Assembly (NCBI GenBank): GCA_027577595.1
Contig: JANBRJ010000029.1
Span: forward strand, 62,001-126,000
Source of the DNA: Coemansia sp. RSA 487
Taxonomy: Eukaryota; Kickxellomycota; Kickxellomycetes; Kickxellales; Kickxellaceae
Direction of reading: 5' to 3'
DNA length: 64,000 nucleotides
The position numbers were made by a program, and so were the translations under genes. Of the stretch, positions 53,532 through 63,190 are shown piece by piece. Each line of letters begins with the position of its first letter. The first letter of the stretch is position 1. The notes below the pieces were generated by a model, which saw nothing but the letters and a program-made list of their open reading frames with translations, was not told where the DNA came from and made no database searches.

Positions 53532-55148
53532 TTAGAATGGGAAGCCACCGGGACCGCCAAACTGGAATGAAAACTGCTTTCCAGAGCCTTCCTGGAAGAA
53601 GAAGGGCTTGCCTCCGCCACCTTGCTGGAATACAAATGGATTACCACCACCGAAGCCACCTTGTCCAAATGGATTTCCTCTAGCACTGCCAGTTGGATCA
53701 TTTGGATCATGGCCCTGGTCGTACTGCGCTCGCTTTTCCTCGTCCATCAAGAGCTCGTATGCCTCGTTTATTTCCGCCATCTTCTTTTCGACCTCCTCTT
53801 TCGACAGGTCACCACGATAGCGGTCAGGATGCCACTGCTGCGCCATCTTACGGTGCGCTCGCTTGATCTCTGCGCTTGTAGCATCATGCGATACGCCAAG
53901 CGCTTTGTAGTAGTCTTTGCGCTCTGCCATTCTTTTTTTGTTCTCCAGCTGCATCTGCCGCTCGCGGAAGCGCTGGTGCTGATTTTTACTGGCTCCTCTG
54001 TTCGCCATCGCACTTTCAAGCCGGCCAAATGTGCTCTTCGCTTTCTCCATATCATCCTTTTCGCACAGTGCATCAAACTCGCGGCCAAGTGCGTCAATAT
54101 CCTCCGGATCGGCAGCAAGCGCACGTTTGCAGTTGACCAGCACATGGTCCCATTTCTTTGTGTTTGAATAGCCTTCGCAAGCAATTCCAGCCAGGTACGA
54201 AGCAAGCTTTGACGGTGTGGTGGCAACACTATCCATGGCAACAATAAACTGTGTATATACGCCGTCAACTTCGTCCAGTAGGCCACCTTTCCCGCTTACA
54301 GGTGCTACAATGCGATTGCATGTGTTCCACTTTTTCTTTTTGCGATCTTCTTCGAGCCTTGTCATCTTTCGTTCGATCGCACGCAGCTGCATGTAAGTTG
54401 ACTTGCATTTCTTGTTGTCTGGATCTGATTTTAGACACATGCGTATAAACTCCATTCCGCGATCCCGCTCGTTCAGAGCAAGGAAGTGGAGATTTGCGAG
54501 CTTTTCAAGCGTCTCAAGGTCGTTGGGACTGATGCGCACGAGCCGTCCGAGATCGGCACTTGCGCCCTCAAGATCACCCGCTGCGACCCTGCATGTTGCC
54601 CTAGTCTTCAGTGGCGCGATGCACAGCGGAGAAATCTGTACAAGCTTTGTTGCTGTCTCGATGCACTCGCTATACTTTTTATCAGCAAACAACTGCTCCA
54701 GCTTCTTGCTCAGCTGCTCTGCAAGCTTGACCTTTTCATCAAGCTCCCTGAACTTATCCAGCAGCTTTTTGCTGTCTTTCTTTGTCTTGGCAACATCGCT
54801 GCTTGCGCCGTTATAGTTGCCTTCTTTGAGATAGGCCTTTGCGCGCTGGTAGTATGCCTGGTCGAAATCCGGCTTGAGTTCAATCGCTCGCGAAAAGTCG
54901 CGAATTGCCGACGCATGCTTGCTGACGGTGAGTAGCGTAGTGGCTCTCTTAAAGTATGTAAGATAGTTCTGCGGGTCCTTTTCCACAGCAGTGTCGTAGC
55001 TCCTTATCGCGTCGCTGTACTTTCCGCGCAGAAGCAACGCATTTGCCTCTTCAATGTATTCCTTGGTTGTTTTTTGTTCTGTGGCTGAAACAATAGCCAG
55101 AGAAACAAGCACTAGTAGCGCTGTACTCGCTAGAAGCGTATAGCGCAT
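53532..55148 (-). CDS. DNAJC3: ER TPR/J-domain co-chaperone, DNAJC3 (p58IPK)-like
   Basis: 538 residues from the ATG at 55148; the open frame extends four codons further but has no earlier ATG. It starts with a signal peptide (MRYTLLASTALLVLVSLAIVSA), then about nine TPR-like helical repeats (IEEANALLLRGKYSDAIRSYDTAVEKDP and LTYFKRATTLLTVSKHASAIRDFSRAIELKP are clearest). A C-terminal J domain at about 412-478 has an intact HPD at 440-442 (QQWHPDRYRG), followed by a Gly/Phe-rich tail. This layout is that of DNAJC3/p58IPK, which binds misfolded clients in the ER lumen and hands them to BiP. No KDEL-type retention signal is seen, as in animal DNAJC3. The tail contains repeated F-x-F units (PFFFQ, FSFQF). 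Confidence 0.92.
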   Translation of the reverse strand: MRYTLLASTALLVLVSLAIVSATEQKTTKEYIEEANALLLRGKYSDAIRSYDTAVEKDPQNYLTYFKRATTLLTVSKHASAIRDFSRAIELKPDFDQAYYQRAKAYLKEGNYNGASSDVAKTKKDSKKLLDKFRELDEKVKLAEQLSKKLEQLFADKKYSECIETATKLVQISPLCIAPLKTRATCRVAAGDLEGASADLGRLVRISPNDLETLEKLANLHFLALNERDRGMEFIRMCLKSDPDNKKCKSTYMQLRAIERKMTRLEEDRKKKKWNTCNRIVAPVSGKGGLLDEVDGVYTQFIVAMDSVATTPSKLASYLAGIACEGYSNTKKWDHVLVNCKRALAADPEDIDALGREFDALCEKDDMEKAKSTFGRLESAMANRGASKNQHQRFRERQMQLENKKRMAERKDYYKALGVSHDATSAEIKRAHRKMAQQWHPDRYRGDLSKEEVEKKMAEINEAYELLMDEEKRAQYDQGHDPNDPTGSARGNPFGQGGFGGGNPFVFQQGGGGKPFFFQEGSGKQFSFQFGGPGGFPF

Positions 55149-55788
55149 AGTAGTTACCACCGACTATATTCTAAAAATACTATGGCCAATCTAGCAAACA
55201 GCGCAGAGGCAGTCAAGAGCGTAAAATTCCAATTACAAATTTGCAGAATAACGGAGATAATGCATAGTAGAATGAGAAGAGAGCTGGGAAGCAGAAAATC
55301 TACAAAAAACAGTCTTGCAGAACTCCACTTTACCCCACGCACATGACACGCCTGCACATTGGCTGGGGGTACTTGGCCGCCTGCGATTGGCCAGCATTTA
55401 CTTAGACATGCTTGAATGCTTGGTGCTTCACTCCACGTGCTTTTTAGACAAGCTATTGGTGATGTCAGTCTGCTAAGGAGTATTAGAACAGACAAACCAG
55501 GTTATTTGCATAAACTGAGAGCCAAATGGCATACGCTCCTCTTGTGAAACGCCCCTGAACAAACAAATGTCATATGCGCATTAAAAACGTCACTAGTAAT
55601 CGATCCATTGTGTATCCGTGCCATTCGAATCATATGGAATGTTGGTGATATAAAAAGGTAAGAGTGTCTCTTGTTTCAAACAAAAGTGGTTGACATCAAT
55701 AGCATTTGTAAGATTTTCTGTATTCAATGTTTTTCTTTCTGTCACCACACACACACAAGCACTACTACATCTTTTTCTATTAACCGCA
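55149..55788. promoter_or_regulatory. Divergent promoter, DNAJC3-like and orphan gene
   Basis: 640 bases. Holds inverted CCAAT motifs (ATTGG near 55360 and 55389) and a TATA-like TATAAAAA at 55649-55656, about 133 bases upstream of the rightward start. No other gene seen. Confidence 0.5.
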
Positions 55789-56196
55789 ATGATCTCCAGA
55801 ATTATTACGTCTGCCGCTAGTCTGCGTACGGTTTGCGCAAGCAGCCAACGTTGTCTTATTCTTTCCTACTGCCATTTACCGCGTAACGCTGTTTCTTCAT
55901 CGGCGGTGATGGCCAGGCGCATGTACTCGCCACAGCCCAGTCCATCAAGCTCGGTTCAGACCCAGTCGAATGGCAGCGCAAAGCGCGTGACACCACAGGA
56001 ATTGCTGGACAAGAAACATCCAACTACCGAAAGCGAGATCCTTTCGTCGATGATTGATGGCGAGCTTGACTACGACACTGACATGGGCGCTGCGTCGGTC
56101 AACAATGTTACTGCTGAACAGCGTGCGAAGGCGGCCGCTCAAGCAGAAAATACCGCTCGGAAGACCATAGACAATTTCAACAAACGCCATCTGTAG
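55789..56196 (+). CDS. Small protein with likely mitochondrial presequence
   Basis: 135 residues from the ATG at 55789 (MISRIITSAASLRTVCASSQR); the frame is open further upstream but contains no earlier ATG and holds the TATA-proximal leader. The N-terminal 45 residues are rich in Arg/Ser/Ala and lack acidic residues, typical of a mitochondrial targeting sequence. A Ser/Pro/Gln linker leads to a soluble C-terminal part (RVTPQELLDKKHPTTESEILSSMIDGELDYDTD, then an Ala-rich helix ending NFNKRHL). I do not recognise the family. The good TATA box, clean start and balanced codon content make it a probable gene. Confidence 0.65.
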   Translation: MISRIITSAASLRTVCASSQRCLILSYCHLPRNAVSSSAVMARRMYSPQPSPSSSVQTQSNGSAKRVTPQELLDKKHPTTESEILSSMIDGELDYDTDMGAASVNNVTAEQRAKAAAQAENTARKTIDNFNKRHL

Positions 56197-56752
56197 AAAT
56201 TGGATGGAATAATCTATTCAAAGAAAATAAATAACAGTTTTGTTGTCTGTAGTCCCTCTAAATAAGCGTTTATCCCACCCCTGCTTATTCTCCTCCCCAG
56301 ATCAAGGAATATAAACGTAACAGTAGACTAATGTGCCCAGAAAAGCTTTACCGTTGTATATAGCGCTCCACACCTTGATCGTAACTGTCAATTATATCTC
56401 TGATGTTGACACTTTCTTATTGTCGCCAATATTTTCGAATTACAAATAAACCAATTGCTTGTTCTTTGAAAAAAAGCACATTACATTCGTTAAATAAGCT
56501 GTACTCGGCGCTTTTATTGTCCACCAAAGTCCGAGATATGTCCTCAGACCCAACGAAAAAATTCGGAGCGAAGGCTCAGTGGTGGGTGTGATCTGCACAG
56601 TCGCTGCTGCAACTGAAGCACATAAATTGCTTAAGCTGAGGAAATCTTTTCTCTATCTTCTTTATTTTACAATATTCTTCACCGAATTCTTTTCTTATCA
56701 TATATCAAGTTCTAGAACAGCTACATCGATCGAATTTTCCAAGCTATCAACC
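56197..56752. other. Intergenic, upstream of PQ-loop gene
   Basis: About 550 bases. A 17-codon ATG frame (56538-56591) could act as an upstream ORF of the PQ-loop gene. A codon-open stretch continues 5' of the PQ-loop ATG without another ATG. No other gene seen. Confidence 0.45.
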
Positions 56753-57745
56753 ATGGTTTACAACGAGGCAGCCAAAATAACCTTTGCATGGTTGGGTCTT
56801 ATTTTCTGGAGCTTTCAGCTCGCACCACAAGGCAAAGTATCTTTTATCTATCTATAGCAAAGCTACATGTGCAAACAAGTGTTGTGTGGCTTGTTGACTC
56901 TATTGACAATGTGTGCTTGACTCTTGTTTTATACGTTATTTTTCTTCTGTGAAGAACTCATTTCCTAGTGTAGCTTTTAGACCATCATCCGTTCTTTATT
57001 TGACCCATTTTCCTCTTCACCCACTGTAGCATGGCAGAATTATAAGCGCAAGTCTACCGAGGGACTTTCCGTAATAATGCTTTACCTTTGGTTTATCGGA
57101 AACATGCTCTACGGTGCTTACGCCGTAGCTGATAAGCTGTATGTTGGCTTGATTATTCAGCCACAGCTCTTTGCGCTCTTTACAATGATAAACATACTGC
57201 AGGTATACTGGTACTGCTACAAGTGGAGCATATCTGTCATTGCGCTCTCGTGCGTGCTTCTCTGCATCTTTTATGCTGGGCTGCACATCGGAATTTGGAA
57301 GGGCATTGAGCATGCCATCGACGAAAAGCAGGATTCGGCAGTGACCTTTTTGGGTATCCTGCCAGCTATATTCATTGCCGTCGGTTTTTTCCCAGAGTTT
57401 TACGTGTGCATCAAGGAAAAGTATGTTGAGATGAGCAGCTTCTTTATCCTCCTCGACACTCTGGGAGGTGTATTTAGCACGATTAGTCTGGCATTCGACC
57501 ACACCTTTGACTACGTTGCATCAATTACATACCTAATCGTTGTTCTTTTGGATCTAATTCTTGCATTGATGAAGTTTTACTTTTACATCCGACGTAAGCA
57601 AGGCAAGAGTCGTTCTGAATTGACTGACAGATCCGAAGAAAACAGCAACCAGCGCAACTCGTTTACAGCTAACGGCAAGGCAAACAGCAATGCTCAAGAG
57701 TCTAGCCACAGTTCACATGACAGCAATCTTGAGCGCGGGCTATAG
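56753..57745 (+). CDS. PQ-loop repeat membrane protein
   Basis: 264 residues from two exons (56753-56831 and 57030-57745). The 198-base intron needs a GC donor (CAAG|gcaaag) because only this join keeps the frame and rebuilds the PQ-loop signature FQLAPQ/AWQNYKRKSTEGLSVIMLYLW. The motif (Pro-Gln, then KST-GLS) defines the PQ-loop family, which includes vacuolar cationic amino-acid exporters (Ypq), cystinosin and related small-solute carriers. About seven TM segments are visible; the second repeat has GILPAIFIAVGFFPEFYVCIKEKYVEMSSFFILLDTLGG, with FP instead of PQ. The C-terminus is polar and Ser/Asn-rich. Substrate unknown. It converges on IKS1 with about 120 bases between stops. Confidence 0.85.
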
Positions 57746-57864
57746 GTATTTGTTTTAAAAGCCCAAGAAATGAACGACCAAGTCATTACGCGGCTTACGG
57801 CTCATTTTTCGCATCCAATACAAGAACTTTACAATAAACATCCTAGATTTTTAATTTTTAATTT

Positions 57865-60579
57865 TCAGCAAAAATACAAAAAGAAATATTTCCATATAAA
57901 AACTATACAGACATTCGCTGCCAGCAGGGCAAACGTAAGTCGCATAGTGGTTCGGTGTATGTCGAAAGCAGAAAAAACAAGAGAGACACCCGTCAAGTAC
58001 CAAAGACCGACTCTCTGTTCGTCACAATGTATATCCAGCGTCTGCAAAAAGTACATCTTTATCAGCATAATTGCCGTTTTAGCAATGAATGCAGATGGTG
58101 CTTCCTGATCGCTTCTGAGCTTTGTCGCTTGCATGTATTTTGGACGCTTGTGTCCGAAGGCTGTATTTGCATTTGAGACACTAGACAGGTCTAAGCGGCG
58201 CTTCGAACCAGCACCCACATTGATTTCATGGCTGTTGAAATCGTCTTCACTAATACCTAAGTTAGACTCGGCAGTTTCGTTGATTGCAGAATCTTCTGAA
58301 TCGCTGCTGCCTTCGATGTCGTTTTTCGCCTCTAGCCCGCTATCGCGTCGCCTAGATATCACAAGCCCAACACTATGCCGCCTAAACATGGTCGATAAAG
58401 GAACATTGCGCACGCTATCAATCGTACTCTCCTCTGTTCCTCTTCCGGATAGTAGAACTATAGGGAATTTAGAGGAATCGCCGGAATTTCTTGGCTCCAA
58501 GCAATACTTGCGCTTATCCTTGTCCATTCGTGGGATGCTATTTAATCTAGGTGTCATAGATCCCGGTGTATTGGTGCCGTTACTAGCCGCATCTGAGTCG
58601 TGAATCTCAAATCTGGATGCATCGTATCTGCGATTATGCCACAGGCTACGTTTTTCTGTTATCTGGTGAATAATATCGTTGATGTTTGGTCTTTTTGACT
58701 CGCTGTGATTCAATAGCTGTTGCATGATCCCTTGAAGTTCCGATGGAATATCCTCTGCATATGGCGGACGCCGAATTTTCGTATAGTCGATATGCTTGAG
58801 GCTAAGAATGTCACGACGCAGCACGTCAAGGTCGTCCACATCTACATAAGGAAGTCTGGAATAGCAGAGATAATATAAAACAATTCCAAGAGACCACATG
58901 TCTGCTTTTGTAGAGTAGCTGTCAAGGTAGCGGCCCATGCTATCAACTTCTATAAGCTCCGGAGCCATAAACTCTAGCGTTCCTGTTGCTCCCGTGCGGT
59001 TACGCTTTTCCAATTGTGACAGTATTTCACATTCGCCGAAATCGGTCAGCATAAGTCGTGGCGTTTCGCCGCTGGTTTCTTTATTGGCTGGGTCGTTCCA
59101 GTGCAGTAGTAGATTCATATGTTTGAGATCGCGATGGATAATTTGCAGCTGGTGAAGGTGTGCCAGGCCATTGCAGATGTCAGAAAAGAAAGACCATATT
59201 TGATCGATAGACAGGACCCTTGGCCCTCCATCAGAACCACCGATCTCTGCGTTTAAGGTGGATGATGGTATTGAATCTGCTATATGGCGCTTTTGCTTTC
59301 GTCTGTTCAGAATCTGCTGTTTCAGCGAAACGTTCGAGATACCCGCATCTGCTGAGTCTATTTTGGGCTCCATATATTCTTGCAGGTTGCCACCGTTTGC
59401 ATACTCCATCAATATGAAAAGACAAGGAACTCGAGGTCCAAAATTTGTCAGACCATGCATCTCAAGCCAAGAGTGCTTGTATTCGACAACGTTAGGATGG
59501 CGAAGGCTCTCAAGCAGCTTGACTTCGCGCAGCATACGCTTGAGCCAAACATGATTGTTGCCAACAGCAACCTTTTTCACCGCATAGTGGCCAAGAAACA
59601 CACCGTCTAGCACATGCTGGCAAGAAAACACAGAGCCGCGCAAACCCTTGCCAAGTTTATTTTGCTCTGTGAAAAAGCGTTCATAATAGCCCTGATTAAA
59701 CGATTTTGCCGATACTCCGTCTGTAGAAGCACTCTTTTCTTCAGCCATCGTGCGAGATTCTGATGTGGAGTCGTTAGGTACAGAAGATATAAGCATGCTC
59801 TTTTCGTTGTCGTTATCGTTGTCGTTGTCGCTTTCGCCAAGCCTCTCTTCCAATAGTTCGCTCGAAACTGCCCCCTTTATATAATCTTCTTTGGTATCTT
59901 CTAAAACATGACTCCTTTCGCCACCGATTTGAAAGTGCGAAATGTCCGGAAGGTTCTGAAGTTGTCGTTTGTAATACTTGTCATCCGAATCATAATAAGG
60001 TTGCTGATCTTCTTCAATCTTGCCGGCACTATCTTCTAGCGAAAATTGAGGTTTTTGTAATTTCAGATATCGTGCAAGTACTTTAAAATAGTCCCTGTCG
60101 GTCGTGATTGTATCGTTATGATCGGAGTAAGTCTCTGACACAACATGTGGATCCCAGCTGCTCTCAGAGTATCTGCTCAGAGGTCGTAGACACGTTGGAC
60201 AGACAGATGCTTTGCGCTCCAGCGGCTCCAGTAGTCCGCTATTACTAGTTCTGCTAGTATTTCCGCCCCTACCAACAACACGTCGCTCATCCATTTCAGC
60301 CGACTCTTGACTATGCAGAACACCAAGACGATGGGGTACAACATGTCTTACTTCGACGCCGTTATCCTCTTGGTTGTACAGAACGATCTGGCCAGTGGGG
60401 CGCTTGTACCTACACATTGTCACCAAAGCAAACAGATAAGTACAAGGTAATTAACAAGCCGTTTTTATATCCTTCATTGTACTATCGCAGAATAAACAAC
60501 ACAGGTGGGTATGTGTGGCAAAAGACGAGAGGCACACTTACAGAATAACACGCCATGGCGAGTAAGGAATGAGCTGCAT
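57865..60579 (-). CDS. IKS1: Protein kinase IKS1-like
   Basis: 860 residues from two exons (60579-60542 and 60409-57865), 132-base intron (gtaagt...tgtag). The join gives MQLIPYSPWRVILYKRPTGQIVLYN, matching the conserved IKS1 N-terminus, and a zinc-type CPTC lies at about 83-86. The kinase domain starts near 262: LGKGLRGSVFSC (P-loop), YAVKK (Lys291), FGPRVPCLFILMEYANGGNLQEY (an IKS1-specific hinge), HRD 438-440, DFG 469-471 and GTLEFMAPELIE, so it looks active. A 50-residue insert sits between hinge and catalytic loop. A DNDNDN acidic repeat precedes the domain. The last 30 residues contain a hydrophobic stretch (FALLAANVCIVFIWKYFFLYF) that could anchor it to a membrane. The yeast orthologue is poorly characterised. 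Confidence 0.92.
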
Positions 60580-60970
60580 ACTATGCACTCCGTTCTGGCT
60601 GTTTCTATTCAGAGTTGTACTGCGCTGGATAAAAAGTGTTCGCAATGACGAACTTTGCGAATGCGACCTGTGTGAATTTCGACGCTTTGTCATTACTTTT
60701 GTACAAAAAAAAAGCAATGTGAAAATAATTATTATTGCCAGAATTTTAAAAAGAGAAATGCTGTGAGACAGCGTGTTTTAGCTTGGTTTACTAAATCTTC
60801 TCAAACCCTTATCCTTGCATTTGGTGACATCACAGCCAGACAAATCGAATGATTTCTGCAAGTGCAAATAGATTAAGAACCTGTTGCTTATATCTGGGTG
60901 ATTAAAGCGAGAAACTGGCCTGTGCGCTAAAACCGGTTAATTCAGGAAGCACCTATGCACAGATCATTTT
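60580..60970. other. Intergenic, IKS1 promoter
   Basis: About 390 bases between two leftward genes. No gene recognised; one open frame on the plus strand (60569-60766) is short and motif-free. Confidence 0.5.
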
Positions 60971-61708
60971 CTACCCAAACACAACATCAGAACGCAGAAC
61001 ATATTTGTAGCTGTTGCGCAGCTCCAGAGCTTCGTGCTGCAAACAGTCCGCACCGTGCTTGTGAAGCAGAGCCAGCCCAGCCTCTGGTTTCACACTTACA
61101 GGCTCCATGCGTCTTGCATAGAAGACTGTCTCGCCTCCCGATGGCTGACCCCCGATACCGAAGCGCGGGTCATCGATCGAATTTAGGTAAATGAGCAACG
61201 TGTACTCTGTGCGTCGGCCTTTACTATCGAAAAAATAGTCGTCATAATGTTTTCCAAACCGTTGCCTTGGTCCATAGCTGTAGAGACGGATGTTTTCCAA
61301 CAAGCCGACAGGAACCCTACCGTCTGGGTGCTTCCAGTCGCTTAGCAGCTTCGCCATCCCTGTGTCCAGCCACACTCGCTGAGCGCACTCTTTGCTAACC
61401 GTGCTCCAGCGTGCATTGTTTCGGAATGCTTCGCCTCGCTTTGGAATCCCTGGCGTAGGAATGCAGTGCTCGTCAGCGATTTGAATAAACGCATCGCATT
61501 CGGCCCGATCAAAGATGCCCCGGAGTAGAAATATGTGGTTGCTGACAAGCTCCGTCACACTCAGGCCTTTCTTAGTCTTAAGAGATGGCCAGGATACGAA
61601 TGATGATGGTACAGAAGCTGCTCCTGCGACTGGTTGACTCTTGCCCCTGAGCTTTTTCGGGGGATCCAGAGCGCTGTTGAGCTTGTCTGTCTTTTTAGAT
61701 TTGCCCAT
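60971..61708 (-). CDS. 2OG-Fe(II) oxygenase, prolyl 4-hydroxylase-like
   Basis: 245 residues, single exon. After a Lys-rich N-terminus comes a 2-oxoglutarate/iron dioxygenase domain of the P4H type: LLRGIFDRAECDAFIQIA, LENIRLYSYGPRQRFGKHYDDYF with His154 and Asp156 (the HxD pair), YTLLIYLN, GGETVFY, and the distal half LALLHKHGADCLQHEALELRNSYKYVLRSDV with probable His225 and the 2OG-binding Lys235. All iron ligands appear present. No signal peptide, so it is unlike secreted collagen hydroxylases and more like cytosolic or nuclear P4H-domain proteins. The substrate is unknown. Confidence 0.87.
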   Translation of the reverse strand: MGKSKKTDKLNSALDPPKKLRGKSQPVAGAASVPSSFVSWPSLKTKKGLSVTELVSNHIFLLRGIFDRAECDAFIQIADEHCIPTPGIPKRGEAFRNNARWSTVSKECAQRVWLDTGMAKLLSDWKHPDGRVPVGLLENIRLYSYGPRQRFGKHYDDYFFDSKGRRTEYTLLIYLNSIDDPRFGIGGQPSGGETVFYARRMEPVSVKPEAGLALLHKHGADCLQHEALELRNSYKYVLRSDVVFG

Positions 61709-63190
61709 GCTCGCTCCTGCCTCTTCGCTAATGCGAGTTTATTCGCTGCGCAGTTTTGTATTCGTCGCAAGGTTTTCTTTTTCTGCCAGAAGCAGCAATA
61801 TCGACAAATTATGAAAGCAAAAATCAAAATGGAGTTTGTAGAGCTATGATTTTCATGATGCATGAATTGGTGACTAGCTGTTTCCGTTCATGGCACCAGT
61901 TTTCCTTCTAGCAAAAAGCAAATAGCACAAATGTGATTTTTGTGTATGGGAGTGGCAGGGTGAGCGAATGGCAGAACAAAGAAAAAACCGCATTGCACTG
62001 CAGAAATTTATCAATGGCCGATCGTTCATAATTTGGAAATTGCGCTGCAGAGACGGCCTCCCTCGTTGCAGAAAAGCCCAGCCAACTCCGCCAGTCACCG
62101 AGCGTTGCTCGCCTGCCGCTGGTTGCATTTGGAGTCTTGCTCAAACAAGGGTTAATTACTTTCATCGTGAAACCCGAGGGTACGAGTTTGATACCCGCCC
62201 GTCGTCAAAATTCGTTGGCCTCTAATTTGAAACGGCCATATGCAGAACTTCAATTTAAGCTCGTGTCAACTTGCGGCACTACTAAAAGCTTAATTGCCAC
62301 TGGAAATGAACAAAAGCAGCTTAGCTGTGGGTCATTTTTGTGCAAGAACAATGCAGCAGACCAAAAGCTAACACTGTCGGCATATGGTGCAAATGCCAGC
62401 TTTGAATATTTGTCGGCATTTGCAGTTTACTTTTTTGTGGATCACATTTCTGCATCTTGTGATCAACTGGTTTTTTGGAGGTTTTTGGCTTCTACAAATA
62501 CCATCACCACCAAAAGCATTTGTTTGTCACCTGTAAAAAAAACTGTTTTTCTTCTGTTCGCAAATATCCCTGTGCAAAAAGGAAAACAATTCTGTAATTT
62601 TTCTACCTGCATTGATTTTCAAGGTACTTTTTTGAAAAGGGTGCTGAGAGTGGTCTTTTGCATGAATGTTGGCACATATTGATATCTCTGACGTCAACAG
62701 CAATCCTATCTTTTCCTTTTTTAACAACCAAAGGGAACAAGAGTGATCTGCAGTTGAATTCCGTCTTTTTCGCTTGGATTGAGGCATTTTCATTTTTGCA
62801 CTTTTCAAAACAATACCCACAATTAGTTTGAATGAAAATGTTATCACTGTGAAGAATGGGGAGCCGGATTATGCACAAAACGGTCCGCCTGCAAGTTATG
62901 CAGCCAAATTTGGAAACGGACATGGACTTTTTTTTTGCTGAAATATCAATACCCAATGATTCTAATTTGTAAACAATCTCGGTATCCTTGTTGTCATGTT
63001 TGTATCTCCTCGTATGCATATGATTGTTCTATGCATATTGAAGTAGCTTTATCGTTTCTGTGTCTGCGTTTGAACCATCTGCTTGTTCCAATCTGGTGTT
63101 CACAGCCCGCAGACAATCAAGGAGCGTCCTGTACGACAATTCATAAAACAATTGTGCTCAATCTGTTCTGTTTCTACGAAAGCAATAGAA
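61709..63190. other. 1.5 kb interval with only doubtful frames
   Basis: Contains a 181-codon open frame on the plus strand (62137-62682) with no ATG until its last six codons, and a 138-codon ATG-started frame on the minus strand (63019-62603) that partly overlaps it and has no recognised motif. I cannot support either as a gene. A GGGTA/TACCC hairpin near 62190-62208 resembles a tRNA T arm superficially but no tRNA fold follows. Confidence 0.4.

Noticed and set aside
56538-56591. 17-codon frame MSSDPTKKFGAKAQWWV as a first exon of the PQ-loop gene
   Set aside because: A GT follows, but the downstream sequence to the PQ-loop ATG gives no family-like N-terminus; it is better seen as a possible upstream ORF.
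57865-58603. Plus-strand frames of 70-156 codons over the 3' half of IKS1
   Set aside because: They lie antisense to a well-conserved kinase and have no motif of their own.
62170-62215. tRNA-like hairpin GGGTA...TACCC
   Set aside because: The loop is nine bases, and no A box, anticodon arm or acceptor stem could be fitted on either strand.
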